Shown here in pieces: positions 25,533 through 32,805 of a DNA stretch of 34,727 nt. Location: contig SVTY01000015.1 of the NCBI GenBank assembly GCA_015063535.1, positions 1 through 34,727 on the forward strand, given 5' to 3'. Position 1 is the first letter of the stretch, and every line of letters begins with the position of its first letter. The DNA is from Oscillospiraceae bacterium. Lineage in GTDB: Bacteria; Bacillota; Clostridia; Oscillospirales; CAG-272. The notes under the pieces are model-generated. The model was not told the origin of the DNA, ran no database searches, and saw only the letters and a program-made list of their open reading frames with translations. The translations under genes and the position numbers were made by a program.

Positions 25533-25757
25533 ATGAATGGAACGATGAAACGAAATAATATGAATGGATTTGCTTACTTGGAATCGGAGTGTCCCGCACA
25601 TTGCTTCGAGGAGGTTTCTGAAACGATGGAAAATGAGAACAATATCAAGGACGTGTTGGCGGAAAATTGTAAGTTTTCCGGATTTTCGATGGTATCGGTG
25701 GCAGGCGGATTGCTGATGTGCGCAGGTATCATTTTGTATGCGCTTCTTGGCGTATAA
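25533..25757 (+). CDS. 74-aa single-pass membrane peptide, function unknown
   Basis: The protein has 74 aa. The N-terminal ~48 residues are polar and acidic with three cysteines (ECPAHCFEE and a later NCKF). A C-terminal membrane segment covers about residues 52-72 (FSMVSVAGGLLMCAGIILYA). AAAAAGGAG lies seven bases before the ATG at 25533, and a promoter with an inverted repeat precedes it. I recognise no family. The strong ribosome-binding site, good start context and dedicated promoter make it a real gene. The following WYL regulator has its own promoter. Confidence 0.7.
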   Translation: MNGTMKRNNMNGFAYLESECPAHCFEEVSETMENENNIKDVLAENCKFSGFSMVSVAGGLLMCAGIILYALLGV

Positions 25758-25760
25758 CAC

Positions 25761-25789
25761 TTGATTTTTTTCGTATCTTGTGATACAAT
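25761..25789 (+). promoter_or_regulatory. Promoter of the WYL regulator gene
   Basis: TTGATT (25761-25766), a 17-bp spacer and TACAAT (25784-25789) with extended TGA. A small inverted repeat GTATC-TTGT-GATAC overlaps the -10 and could be an autoregulatory site. Confidence 0.75.
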
Positions 25790-25828
25790 ATTACCGAGGA
25801 AAACAGATGCGAAAAAGGAGAGAGGAAG

Positions 25829-26812
25829 ATGCCCAGATTGCCCAATCAGAAGTTGAAGCTGATCTACCTGTCCGAGATCATGAAGGAGCGAACCGACCGA
25901 AGCCACGGCTTGACCTTGGCGGAGATCTCTGCCGCCTTGGGCGAGTACGGGATCAGCGCCGAGCGGAAAAGCCTGTATGACGATATCGAGGCGCTGAAGC
26001 TGTGCGGGTATGATATTCGTGTGGTGCGGGACAGTCATGTGCGGTATTATTTGAACTCTCATACCTTCGATTCGGCGGAGCTGAGGCTGTTGATCGATGC
26101 GGTGCAATCCGCCAAGTTTTTGACGGCGAAGAAGAGCAATGAGTTGACCCGAAAGCTGGAGGGCTTGGGAAGTCGGTATGAGGCGGCACAGCTTCATAAG
26201 CAGGTCTATTCCGCCAATCGCTTGAAAACCGAGAACGAGGAGATCTATGCCAACATCTCCGCACTTCAGACAGCCATTGCGGAAAACAGGCAATTGCGGT
26301 GCCTGTATTTTGAATGGAACGCCAACAAGCAGCGTCTGCTTCGCAAAAACGGAGATGAATATATCCTCAGCCCATGGGCGCTGACTTGGGATGACGAATT
26401 TTATTATTTGGTCGCCTACGATTCCGAAGCGAAAAAGATCAAGCATTTTCGAGTGGACAAGATGCTGAAGGTGCGCCTGCTCGATGAAAAGCGGGAAGGA
26501 AGCGAGGCGTTTGAGGATTTTGATCCTGCGGTGTATTCTCAGCGGCTGTTTGGTATGTATGGCGGTGAGGCGGTGAATGTCCGCATTCTTGCCGACAATT
26601 CCTTGGCAGGAGTCGTGTTGGATCGCTTTGGCTTGAATGTCACCATCTTAAACCGAGGAGATTGCTTTGAGTTTTCTGTCAAGGTCATGATCAGCCCTAC
26701 CTTCTTTGCGTGGGTACTGGGCTTTGGTGGAAAAATGAAAATTCTTTCTCCCGACGAGGTAGCAGCGCAGGCGGCGGCAATTGCCGAGGAAGCACTGGCG
26801 CAGTATACATAA
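25829..26812 (+). CDS. WYL-domain transcriptional regulator
   Basis: The protein has 327 aa. The N-terminal winged helix (about 8-75) contains LAEISAALGEYGISAERKSL followed by YDDIEALKLCGYDI, a DeoR/HTH_11 arrangement. The WYL domain (~140-215) shows LRCLYFEWNANKQRLLRKNG, LSPWALTWDDEFYYLVAYD and HFRVDKM. The C-terminal WCX-like extension covers ~235-325 (AVNVRILADNSLAGVVLDRF). WYL proteins are thought to sense ligands such as nucleotides or single-stranded DNA. Many act near defence genes, but no defence gene is adjacent here. AAAAAGGAG is upstream of the ATG. Targets are unknown; self-regulation or control of the upstream 74-aa gene is possible. Confidence 0.88.
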   Translation: MPRLPNQKLKLIYLSEIMKERTDRSHGLTLAEISAALGEYGISAERKSLYDDIEALKLCGYDIRVVRDSHVRYYLNSHTFDSAELRLLIDAVQSAKFLTAKKSNELTRKLEGLGSRYEAAQLHKQVYSANRLKTENEEIYANISALQTAIAENRQLRCLYFEWNANKQRLLRKNGDEYILSPWALTWDDEFYYLVAYDSEAKKIKHFRVDKMLKVRLLDEKREGSEAFEDFDPAVYSQRLFGMYGGEAVNVRILADNSLAGVVLDRFGLNVTILNRGDCFEFSVKVMISPTFFAWVLGFGGKMKILSPDEVAAQAAAIAEEALAQYT

Positions 26813-26823
26813 GGAAAAAGTAA

Positions 26824-26857
26824 GTGGCGGCACTTTGGTGCCGCCACAGCTTTTTTT
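26824..26857. terminator. Terminator between the WYL gene and hsp20
   Basis: A perfect 10-bp GC-rich stem (GTGGCGGCAC with GTGCCGCCAC) has a TTTG loop, followed on the plus strand by AGC and seven T. The T run reaches into the stop codon of the convergent hsp20. It may serve the minus-strand gene as well. Confidence 0.85.
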
Positions 26858-27290
26858 ATTGGATGTCCAGCCGTCTGGGTTCATCCTTTTTGATCTCTTC
26901 TTTGGGGAGCGTGAGGGTCAGAACGCCGTCCTTATATGCGGCTGTGATCTCCTCTGCTCGGATCCCACTAAGGTCAAAGGTTCTGCGAACAGAACCGTAG
27001 GAGCGTTCTCTGCGGATATAGTTGGTTTTATCATTCCGCTCCTCCGACTCCTGCTTTTTCTCTGCGATAATGGTCAGATATCCGTTTTTGATCTCGGCGC
27101 GAATATCCTCCTTGGAGAATCCGGGCAGATCTGCTTCTAAGATATACGCCTGCTCGGTCTCCCGAATGTCGGTATTGAATACCGGCGTGCGGTGTCCGAA
27201 GAAGCGACGCTCCATCTCCTCCATTTCTTTGAACGGGTCATAGGCGGCAAAGGCTCTGCTGCCAAAATCAAAGGGTGTCAAATCAAACAT
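26856..27290 (-). CDS. Hsp20/alpha-crystallin small heat-shock protein
   Basis: The protein has 144 aa. It is an ATP-independent holdase that binds unfolding proteins in the cytoplasm. The alpha-crystallin domain spans about 37-135: VFNTDIRETEQAYILEADLP, GFSKEDIRAEIKNGYLTI, YIRRERSYGSVRRTFDL and the hallmark GVLTLTLPKEE. A short N-terminal arm (FDLTPFDFGSRAFAAYDPF) and a C-terminal tail ending RRLDIQ are typical. TAAGGAGG lies eight bases before the ATG. A perfect CIRCE operator sits 153 bp upstream within the likely promoter, so HrcA control is expected. hrcA, dnaK and groEL are not in the window. Confidence 0.93.
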   Translation of the reverse strand: MFDLTPFDFGSRAFAAYDPFKEMEEMERRFFGHRTPVFNTDIRETEQAYILEADLPGFSKEDIRAEIKNGYLTIIAEKKQESEERNDKTNYIRRERSYGSVRRTFDLSGIRAEEITAAYKDGVLTLTLPKEEIKKDEPRRLDIQ

Positions 27291-27442
27291 AACTGAATCC
27301 TCCTTACGGTTTCTTTTTTTATTATTTGTATTTTGGGAAGAGTGTATTCGGGGGCGAGCTCAAACCCTCGTTTCTTCCGTATCTATATGATACACCATAA
27401 TTATGAAATAAAAAAGTCTTTTGTGTGTACATTTTGTAAAAC

Positions 27443-27469
27443 TTAGCACTCTTATTCAAAGAGTGCTAA
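27443..27469. promoter_or_regulatory. CIRCE operator (HrcA site) of hsp20
   Basis: TTAGCACTC (27443-27451), nine bases, then GAGTGCTAA (27461-27469) is the exact CIRCE consensus. On the minus strand a candidate -35 (TTGAAT, 27454-27459) lies inside the spacer, and a candidate -10 (CAAAAT, 27431-27436) follows at 17 bp. HrcA binding would therefore block the hsp20 promoter. The resulting leader is ~130 nt. Confidence 0.92.
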
Positions 27470-27473
27470 AATA

Positions 27474-27513
27474 TTATGAAAAAAATATCAGCAAACGGAG
27501 GGTGTTTGCTGAT
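27474..27513 (-). terminator. Rho-independent terminator of ribF
   Basis: On the minus strand ATCAGCAAAC and GTTTGCTGAT pair across a 7-nt loop (27487-27513), followed by A and seven T. It starts five bases after the ribF stop and separates ribF from the hsp20 promoter. Confidence 0.88.
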
Positions 27514-27518
27514 AAATG

Positions 27519-28457
27519 TTAGCAATGAAATGATGTTTTTGCTATTATTGCTTTGGCGGTGCGGATGTCGCTTGCGATCTGAGCAGAGAGAGCCTCCAAG
27601 GATGGGAAGGGCGTTTCGGGTCGCAGAAAGTCGATCAGCTCCACGCAGAGGAGCTTGCCGTAGAGGGACTCGGAAAAATCAAAAATGTGCGTTTCGGTAT
27701 GCACACCGCAGCCGCCTACGGTGGGACGGTTGCCGATGTTGGTGATGCCCCAAAAGACTTTTTTTCGGTTTTCAATCCGCACACGGCTGAGATAAACTCC
27801 GTATGCGGGAACCGTCATATCGGGGGAGAGTTGTTGGTTACAGGTAGGAAAGCCCAGATCCCTTGCCAGCTTTTGTCCGTCGATCACCGTGCCGCACAGG
27901 GAATAGGGACGTCCCAGCATGGCGGCGGCATCCTTTGGACGGCCTTCCGACAAGGCGGAGCGAATGGCGGAGGAGCTGACGGGGATTCCGTTCAGGGTCA
28001 CGGGGGGAAGGACGGTCAGCCCGATCCCGTTTGCCTCGCACAACGCTTTCAACAGAGCAACGGTACCTTTGCCTCCCGCACCGAAGGTATAATTGTACCC
28101 GCATACGATATGGCGTGCTTGCAGCTTGTCCAAGAGCATAGCTTGAAAAAAATCCTCGGCGGAGCAGGCGGCGATCTCCTGTCGAAAGGCGGGGCAGAGA
28201 TAAAGGTCGACGCCGAGACGGCGAATTTGAGCTTGCTTCTGACGGGGATCGGTGAGCATAGTGACCGAGTTGGGGGAAAAGAAATTCCTTGGCGGTGTGG
28301 CAAACGACCAGACGGCGCACAGGCAATTTAATTCCATGGCTTTTTCCTTGGCGGCTCGGATGACCGCTTCATGACCGAGGTGTACTCCGTCAAAACAACC
28401 GAGGGCAACTACGGTTTGCTTGGGAGAGACGAAGCGGAGGGAAGAGGCTGTTTTCAT
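27519..28457 (-). CDS. ribF: Bifunctional riboflavin kinase/FAD synthetase
   Basis: The protein has 312 aa. It phosphorylates riboflavin to FMN and adenylates FMN to FAD. The N-terminal nucleotidyltransferase domain shows VVALGCFDGVHLGHEAVI near residue 17, VCGYNYTFGAGGKG near 117 and ISSSAIR-like VSSSAIRSAL near 159. The C-terminal kinase domain begins at LGRPYSLCGTVIDGQKLARD and contains LGFPTCNQQLSP, PAYGVYLSRV and ITNIGNRPTVGG. AGAAAGGAAC lies before the ATG. A consensus promoter and a short leader leave no room for an FMN riboswitch. The product supplies FMN and FAD, which the neighbouring Rnf and flavodoxin-type proteins need. Confidence 0.95.
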   Translation of the reverse strand: MKTASSLRFVSPKQTVVALGCFDGVHLGHEAVIRAAKEKAMELNCLCAVWSFATPPRNFFSPNSVTMLTDPRQKQAQIRRLGVDLYLCPAFRQEIAACSAEDFFQAMLLDKLQARHIVCGYNYTFGAGGKGTVALLKALCEANGIGLTVLPPVTLNGIPVSSSAIRSALSEGRPKDAAAMLGRPYSLCGTVIDGQKLARDLGFPTCNQQLSPDMTVPAYGVYLSRVRIENRKKVFWGITNIGNRPTVGGCGVHTETHIFDFSESLYGKLLCVELIDFLRPETPFPSLEALSAQIASDIRTAKAIIAKTSFHC

Positions 28458-28512
28458 ACGGAGTTCCTTTCTGTTTTCTGGGGGATGACCGTGTCATCTC
28501 TTTATCTTTTTC

Positions 28513-28541
28513 ATTATACCCCCGAAACAAATTTTTGTCAA
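28513..28541 (-). promoter_or_regulatory. Consensus promoter of ribF
   Basis: On the minus strand TTGACA (28536-28541), a 17-bp spacer and TATAAT (28513-28518); both hexamers are perfect. Confidence 0.9.
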
Positions 28542-28616
28542 GAAGATGGACGAAAAAAATGCACAAAGCCGATCAAAAGTTAATTTTTTGACAAGTGTTT
28601 GATTTGCTGAAACGCC

Positions 28617-28646
28617 TTGACAAGGACGCTGCGCCTATGATATAAT
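28617..28646 (+). promoter_or_regulatory. Promoter of the rnf operon
   Basis: TTGACA (28617-28622), an 18-bp spacer and TATAAT (28641-28646) with extended TGA. The leader to the rnfC start is ~57 nt and shows no riboswitch-like structure. Confidence 0.85.
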
Positions 28647-28709
28647 TATAGATGTAAGAAGCAGTATTTGTCGAATGCAGAAAAATTTGAATGATAGTGG
28701 AGGCAAGTT

Positions 28710-30038
28710 GTGTCGATTTTTCATTTGCGCGGTGTTCATCTGAAGCACTGCAAAAACACGGCGAACTCGATCCCCGAGCGGATGCCTGTTCCCGAGACGG
28801 TCGTGATCCCCATGTCCATGCACATCGGAGCGCCTGCCATTCCCGCTGTTCGGGCAGGGGAGGCGGTCAAGGTGGGACAGCTGATCGGAGAAGCCGCCCA
28901 AGGGCTTTCCTCACCCATTTACAGCGGTGTTTCGGGTACGGTAAAAGCCATTGAGGAGATGGTGGTCAGCTCAGGTGCCACGATTCGGACAGTAGTCATT
29001 GAGACCGATGGACTTCAGACCGTTGCCGAGACGGTGGCTCCGCCTACGGTCACCTCTCGGGAGGAATTTTTGGAGGCGATCCGAAAAAGCGGCATTGTTG
29101 GCTTGGGCGGTGCAGGCTTTCCCACGCCCGTGAAGCTGGGGGCTGAGGTCGGACGGGTGGATACCATCGTCGTTAACGGAGCCGAGTGCGAGCCGTATAT
29201 TACCTCGGATACCCGAACCATGATCGACAAGAGTGCCTCGGTGGCGGACGGCATTGCTTTGCTGATGCGTTTTTTGCAGGTGGAGCGAGCCATCATCGGA
29301 ATTGAGAAAAATAAGCCTGCCTGTATCCGAGCCATGAAAGAGGCGATCGCAAGCATGAACGGCGTGGAGGTACGGGTGTTGCCCTCGGTCTATCCACAGG
29401 GCGGTGAAAAGGTGTTGGTGTATCATACCACGGGACGGGTCATTGCGGAGGGAAAGCTCCCCCTTGACAGCGGTGTGATCGTGATAAACTGTACCACGCT
29501 TGCCTGTATTGCGGAATATATTCGCACGGGCATGCCGTTGGTGGAAAAATGCGTGACAGTGGACGGCTCTGCCGTGGCGAATCCGAAAAACGTGATCGCT
29601 CCCATCGGCACCCGTGTGACCGATCTGATCGAATTTTGCGGCGGCTTTTCGGAAATGCCCCGCAAAATTTTGAGTGGCGGACCGATGATGGGTGTGGCAC
29701 TGACCGATCTTTCGATGCCTGTTCTGAAGCAGACCAACGCCATTCTTGCTTTTGGCAGAAGAGAAGGCACGCCCCCTGCTGAAACGCCCTGTATTCAGTG
29801 CGGACGGTGTACGGAGTTTTGCCCCTTCGGGCTGTCGCCCGCAGAGATTGCAAAGGCATATCGGCAGAAGGACGGAGAAGCCTTGGAGAAGCTGAAGGTC
29901 AATCTTTGTATGGAATGCGGCTGTTGCAGCTATGTCTGCCCCGCAAAGAGAAATATCGTGCAACAAAACAAGCTGGCGAAGGGGATGCTGAAAACGCATC
30001 AAGCCGCCAAATCGAAGGAAAACGGAGGAGGACGCTGA
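28710..30038 (+). CDS. rnfC: Rnf complex subunit RnfC
   Basis: The protein has 442 aa. It is the peripheral subunit of the ion-translocating ferredoxin:NAD+ oxidoreductase that carries the NADH/FMN site and two [4Fe-4S] clusters. An N-terminal barrel-sandwich region is followed by the Rossmann-like NuoF-type domain (GLGGAGFPTPVKLG near residue 131, VVNGAECEPYITSDTRTM near 151) and an SLBB domain. The cluster motifs are CIQCGRCTEFCP at 361 and CMECGCCSYVCP at 400. The start is GTG with GGAGG six bases upstream. It is the first gene of a tight six-gene operon, and its stop overlaps the rnfD start by one base. The NADH-site assignment rests on the known family. Confidence 0.95.
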   Translation: MSIFHLRGVHLKHCKNTANSIPERMPVPETVVIPMSMHIGAPAIPAVRAGEAVKVGQLIGEAAQGLSSPIYSGVSGTVKAIEEMVVSSGATIRTVVIETDGLQTVAETVAPPTVTSREEFLEAIRKSGIVGLGGAGFPTPVKLGAEVGRVDTIVVNGAECEPYITSDTRTMIDKSASVADGIALLMRFLQVERAIIGIEKNKPACIRAMKEAIASMNGVEVRVLPSVYPQGGEKVLVYHTTGRVIAEGKLPLDSGVIVINCTTLACIAEYIRTGMPLVEKCVTVDGSAVANPKNVIAPIGTRVTDLIEFCGGFSEMPRKILSGGPMMGVALTDLSMPVLKQTNAILAFGRREGTPPAETPCIQCGRCTEFCPFGLSPAEIAKAYRQKDGEALEKLKVNLCMECGCCSYVCPAKRNIVQQNKLAKGMLKTHQAAKSKENGGGR

Positions 30039-30961
30039 TGGATCAAAGTGTATTGTTGGTATCCCACGGACCGCACGTGCGGTCAAAGAATACCACACAG
30101 CGGATCATGCTGGATGTGCTGATCGCCTTGGTTCCCGCACTGATCGCCTCGGTTCTGATCTTCGGATGGCGCTCACTCGCCGTGACGGCGGTGTGCGTTC
30201 TGACGTGTGTGGTCTGCGAGTGGCTGTTTGAACGCCTTTGCAAGCGGGAAAATACGGTAGCCGATCTGTCGGCGGCAGTGACAGGCGTGTTGCTTGCCTT
30301 CAACCTTCCTGTGGGGATCCCCCTTTGGCAGGCGGCATTCGGCAGCTTGGTCGCCATTGTTGTGGTCAAGCAGCTGTTCGGCGGAATCGGAAAGAACTTT
30401 GCCAACCCCGCCATTACAGCAAGAATTGTGATGTTGCTTTCCTTTGCGGGAAGCATGTCGAGCTTTTCCGCCAAGAGTGATGCGGTCAGCAGTGCCACCC
30501 CCCTTGCTTCGATGGCGGCGGGTGAGCCTCTTCCGTCCTTGCTTGATCTGTTTTTGGGACGTCATGGCGGCAGTCTTGGAGAGACCTGTGCCTTGGCGAT
30601 CCTCCTTGGCGGTGTCTATTTGCTCTGCCGTCGGGTCATTACATGGCATACGCCGGTTGTATTTATCGGTACCGTGTTTGTCTTTACTTGGCTGCTTGGG
30701 GAGGATCCGTTGGTGCATATCCTGACAGGCGGTCTGATGCTGGGAGCCTTCTTTATGGCGACCGATTATTCCACCACGCCCTCTACCAAATGGGGCAAGG
30801 TGATCTTCGGCGTGGGCTGCGGCTTGATAACGGTTTTGATCCGTGTGTTCGGCAATTATCCCGAGGGCGTATCCTTTGCCATTCTGTTTATGAACATCTT
30901 GACGCCCTATATCAGCAAATGGACGAGAAGAAAGCCCTTTGGAGGTGTGAAGCATGAGTAA
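30038..30961 (+). CDS. rnfD: Rnf complex subunit RnfD
   Basis: The protein has 307 aa. This integral membrane subunit, related to NqrB, binds FMN covalently through a threonine. The expected site is visible as SSATPL with T154. Hydrophobic segments run through the protein (around 25-45, 48-66, 77-94, 98-115, 187-205, 213-230, 236-254 and 260-295). VSHGPHVRSKNTTQRIMLDV at the N-terminus is typical. The ATG overlaps the rnfC stop (TGATG) and follows GGAGGAGG. rnfG overlaps its 3' end by 8 bp, so coupled synthesis is likely. Confidence 0.95.
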   Translation: MDQSVLLVSHGPHVRSKNTTQRIMLDVLIALVPALIASVLIFGWRSLAVTAVCVLTCVVCEWLFERLCKRENTVADLSAAVTGVLLAFNLPVGIPLWQAAFGSLVAIVVVKQLFGGIGKNFANPAITARIVMLLSFAGSMSSFSAKSDAVSSATPLASMAAGEPLPSLLDLFLGRHGGSLGETCALAILLGGVYLLCRRVITWHTPVVFIGTVFVFTWLLGEDPLVHILTGGLMLGAFFMATDYSTTPSTKWGKVIFGVGCGLITVLIRVFGNYPEGVSFAILFMNILTPYISKWTRRKPFGGVKHE

Positions 30962-31496
30962 AAAGAAAATGAACGCCTCCCTCAAGAGCTTGATCGTTTT
31001 GCTTTCGATCTGTCTGGTGATCGCTGTCGCCATGGCGGCGATCAATATGGTGACCGCACCCAAGATTGCCGAGGCGGAAAAGCAAGCGGAGCAGGAGGCT
31101 TTGCGTTGGGTGCTGAGCGATGCGGTGGAATTTGAAGCGGTAGATGGTACGTATGCCGAAAGCGTGGATGCCGTTTATCGGGATACTGCCGGAAACGGAT
31201 ACGCCGTGATGCTTTCCGCCAAGGGATATGACAGCTCCAATCCCATGAGGATCGCCGCAGGCTTCGATGCCGACGGACGGCTGTTGGGGTGTGCGGTGGT
31301 TTCCGCCAGCGGCGAGACGTCGGGAATCGGCACTAAGGTGACGGAGGAAGATTTTATCGGTCAATTCGGCGGCGGGCGCTCCGACCTTGACGGTGTGGAT
31401 ACCATCAGCGGAGCTACGATCTCCTCCACTGCTTTTTTGAATGCGGTGCAGGATGCCTTTGATGCGGTACGGCTTGCCAAGGAGGTGGACGCATGA
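30954..31496 (+). CDS. rnfG: Rnf complex subunit RnfG
   Basis: The protein has 180 aa. It has one N-terminal membrane helix (about 11-31) and an extracytoplasmic FMN-binding domain. The FMN phospho-ester attachment motif S-G-A-T is present in DTISGATISSTA with T155. AGETSGIGTKV-like SGETSGIGTKVTEEDF near 121 is a family hallmark. It passes electrons between the RnfC/B side and the membrane flavin subunits. TTTGGAGG precedes the ATG, inside the end of rnfD. The stop overlaps the rnfE start as ATGA. Confidence 0.95.
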   Translation: MSKKKMNASLKSLIVLLSICLVIAVAMAAINMVTAPKIAEAEKQAEQEALRWVLSDAVEFEAVDGTYAESVDAVYRDTAGNGYAVMLSAKGYDSSNPMRIAAGFDADGRLLGCAVVSASGETSGIGTKVTEEDFIGQFGGGRSDLDGVDTISGATISSTAFLNAVQDAFDAVRLAKEVDA

Positions 31497-32194
31497 ATAA
31501 ATTACAAAATCTCCTGAAGGGGATCATTAAGGAAAATCCCGTGCTGGTACTGGTGCTGGGAACCTGTCCCACCCTTGCCATTACCTCCTCGGTGCTGAAT
31601 GCGCTGGGTATGGGCGTGGCGGCGACTGTCGTGTTGCTTTGCTCCAATATGACCATTTCCGCTCTGCGGAGGGTCATTCCCGATCAGGTGCGCATTCCGT
31701 GTTATATCGTACTGATCGCAGGCTTTGTGACGATGGTGGAGATGGTGATGCACGCCTTTGCTCCGTCCTTGTATGAAGCACTTGGCATCTTCCTGTCGCT
31801 GATCGTTGTCAACTGTATCATCCTCGGCAGAGCCGAAATGTACGCAAGCAAGCACAATGTGCTGGATTCTGCCATTGATGCGGTGGGAATGGGAATTGGC
31901 TTTACCTTGGCACTGTTTGTCATGTCCTCCATTCGGGAGATCTTTGGAAACGGCTCTTGGATGGGGCTGGAAATTCCGATCCTGTCCGATAATCCCATTT
32001 CAATTCTGACACTGGCACCGGGTGGATTCTTTGTGTTCGGCTGTCTGATTGCCTTGGTAAATAAGATCACCAAGGGAAAGGCGATCAAAAAGAAGGATTT
32101 CGGATGTGCCGGCTGTCCGTCCGCAAAGATCTGCGGAAAGCAACCGTCTGCCTGCGGTGAGCAAGCGGCAGAAGAGAAAGGAGAGGATGCCTGA
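31493..32194 (+). CDS. rnfE: Rnf complex subunit RnfE
   Basis: The protein has 233 aa. It is a six-helix membrane subunit paralogous to RnfA/NqrD. Conserved stretches are NPVLVLVLGTCPTLAITSSV near residue 14, IVVNCIILGRAEMYASKHNV near 102 and DAVGMGIGFTLAL near 124. The RnfA/RnfE pair is known to hold an intramembrane iron cluster, and the cysteines in GTCP and VNCII fit that. The C-terminal ~35 residues form a cysteine-rich hydrophilic tail (C205, C208, C214, C221) beyond the last helix. The start overlaps rnfG by 4 bp and the stop overlaps rnfA by 1 bp. Confidence 0.95.
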   Translation: MNKLQNLLKGIIKENPVLVLVLGTCPTLAITSSVLNALGMGVAATVVLLCSNMTISALRRVIPDQVRIPCYIVLIAGFVTMVEMVMHAFAPSLYEALGIFLSLIVVNCIILGRAEMYASKHNVLDSAIDAVGMGIGFTLALFVMSSIREIFGNGSWMGLEIPILSDNPISILTLAPGGFFVFGCLIALVNKITKGKAIKKKDFGCAGCPSAKICGKQPSACGEQAAEEKGEDA

Positions 32195-32793
32195 TGGATA
32201 CGTTACGTTCCTTTGCGGTCATTTTGATGACCTCCGTGCTGGTAAATAACTATGTGCTTTCTCGGTTCTTGGGGATCTGTCCCTTTCTCGGTGTCTCAAA
32301 AAAGCTGAATCAGGCAACGGGTATGGGGGCGGCTGTGATTTTCGTCATGCTGATGGCGACTGCCGCCACTTGGCCCATTCAGCAATTCCTGCTTGTGCCG
32401 TTCGGCTTGGAATATATGCGAACCATCGTGTTTATTCTGGTCATTGCGGCATTGGTGCAGCTCGTTGAGATCATTTTGAAGCGGTATATTCCCGCACTGC
32501 ATGCTTCGCTTGGTATTTATCTGCCCCTCATTACCACCAACTGCGCCGTGCTTGGCGTGACCTTGAACAATATCAACGATGGATACAATTTTGCCGAATC
32601 CATGGTCAATTCCTTGGGTGTGGGGCTTGGCTTCCTGCTTGCTATGGTTCTGTTTGCGGGGGTACGCTCCCGTCTGGAGGAGGCAAATCCTCCCAAGTCC
32701 TTTGAGGGGCTTCCCATTACCTTGGTCTCGGCTTCCATCGTGGCTCTTTCCTTCTTTGGCTTTGCGGGGCTGGTGGACGGACTGTTTGCATAA
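32194..32793 (+). CDS. rnfA: Rnf complex subunit RnfA
   Basis: The protein has 199 aa with six membrane helices. Family-typical stretches are VLVNNYVLSRFLGICPFLGV near residue 15, YLPLITTNCAVLGVTLNNI near 109 and GLGFLLAMVLFAGVR near 143. The cysteines in GICPF and TNCAV match those that, with RnfE, coordinate a cluster in the membrane. The start overlaps the rnfE stop (TGATG) after AGGAGAGG. rnfB follows after 12 bp. Confidence 0.96.
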   Translation: MDTLRSFAVILMTSVLVNNYVLSRFLGICPFLGVSKKLNQATGMGAAVIFVMLMATAATWPIQQFLLVPFGLEYMRTIVFILVIAALVQLVEIILKRYIPALHASLGIYLPLITTNCAVLGVTLNNINDGYNFAESMVNSLGVGLGFLLAMVLFAGVRSRLEEANPPKSFEGLPITLVSASIVALSFFGFAGLVDGLFA

Positions 32794-32805
32794 GGAGGGA
32801 ACACT

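Noticed and set aside
28458-28512. FMN riboswitch before ribF
   Set aside because: The leader is about 50 nt and lacks the conserved FMN-aptamer segments.
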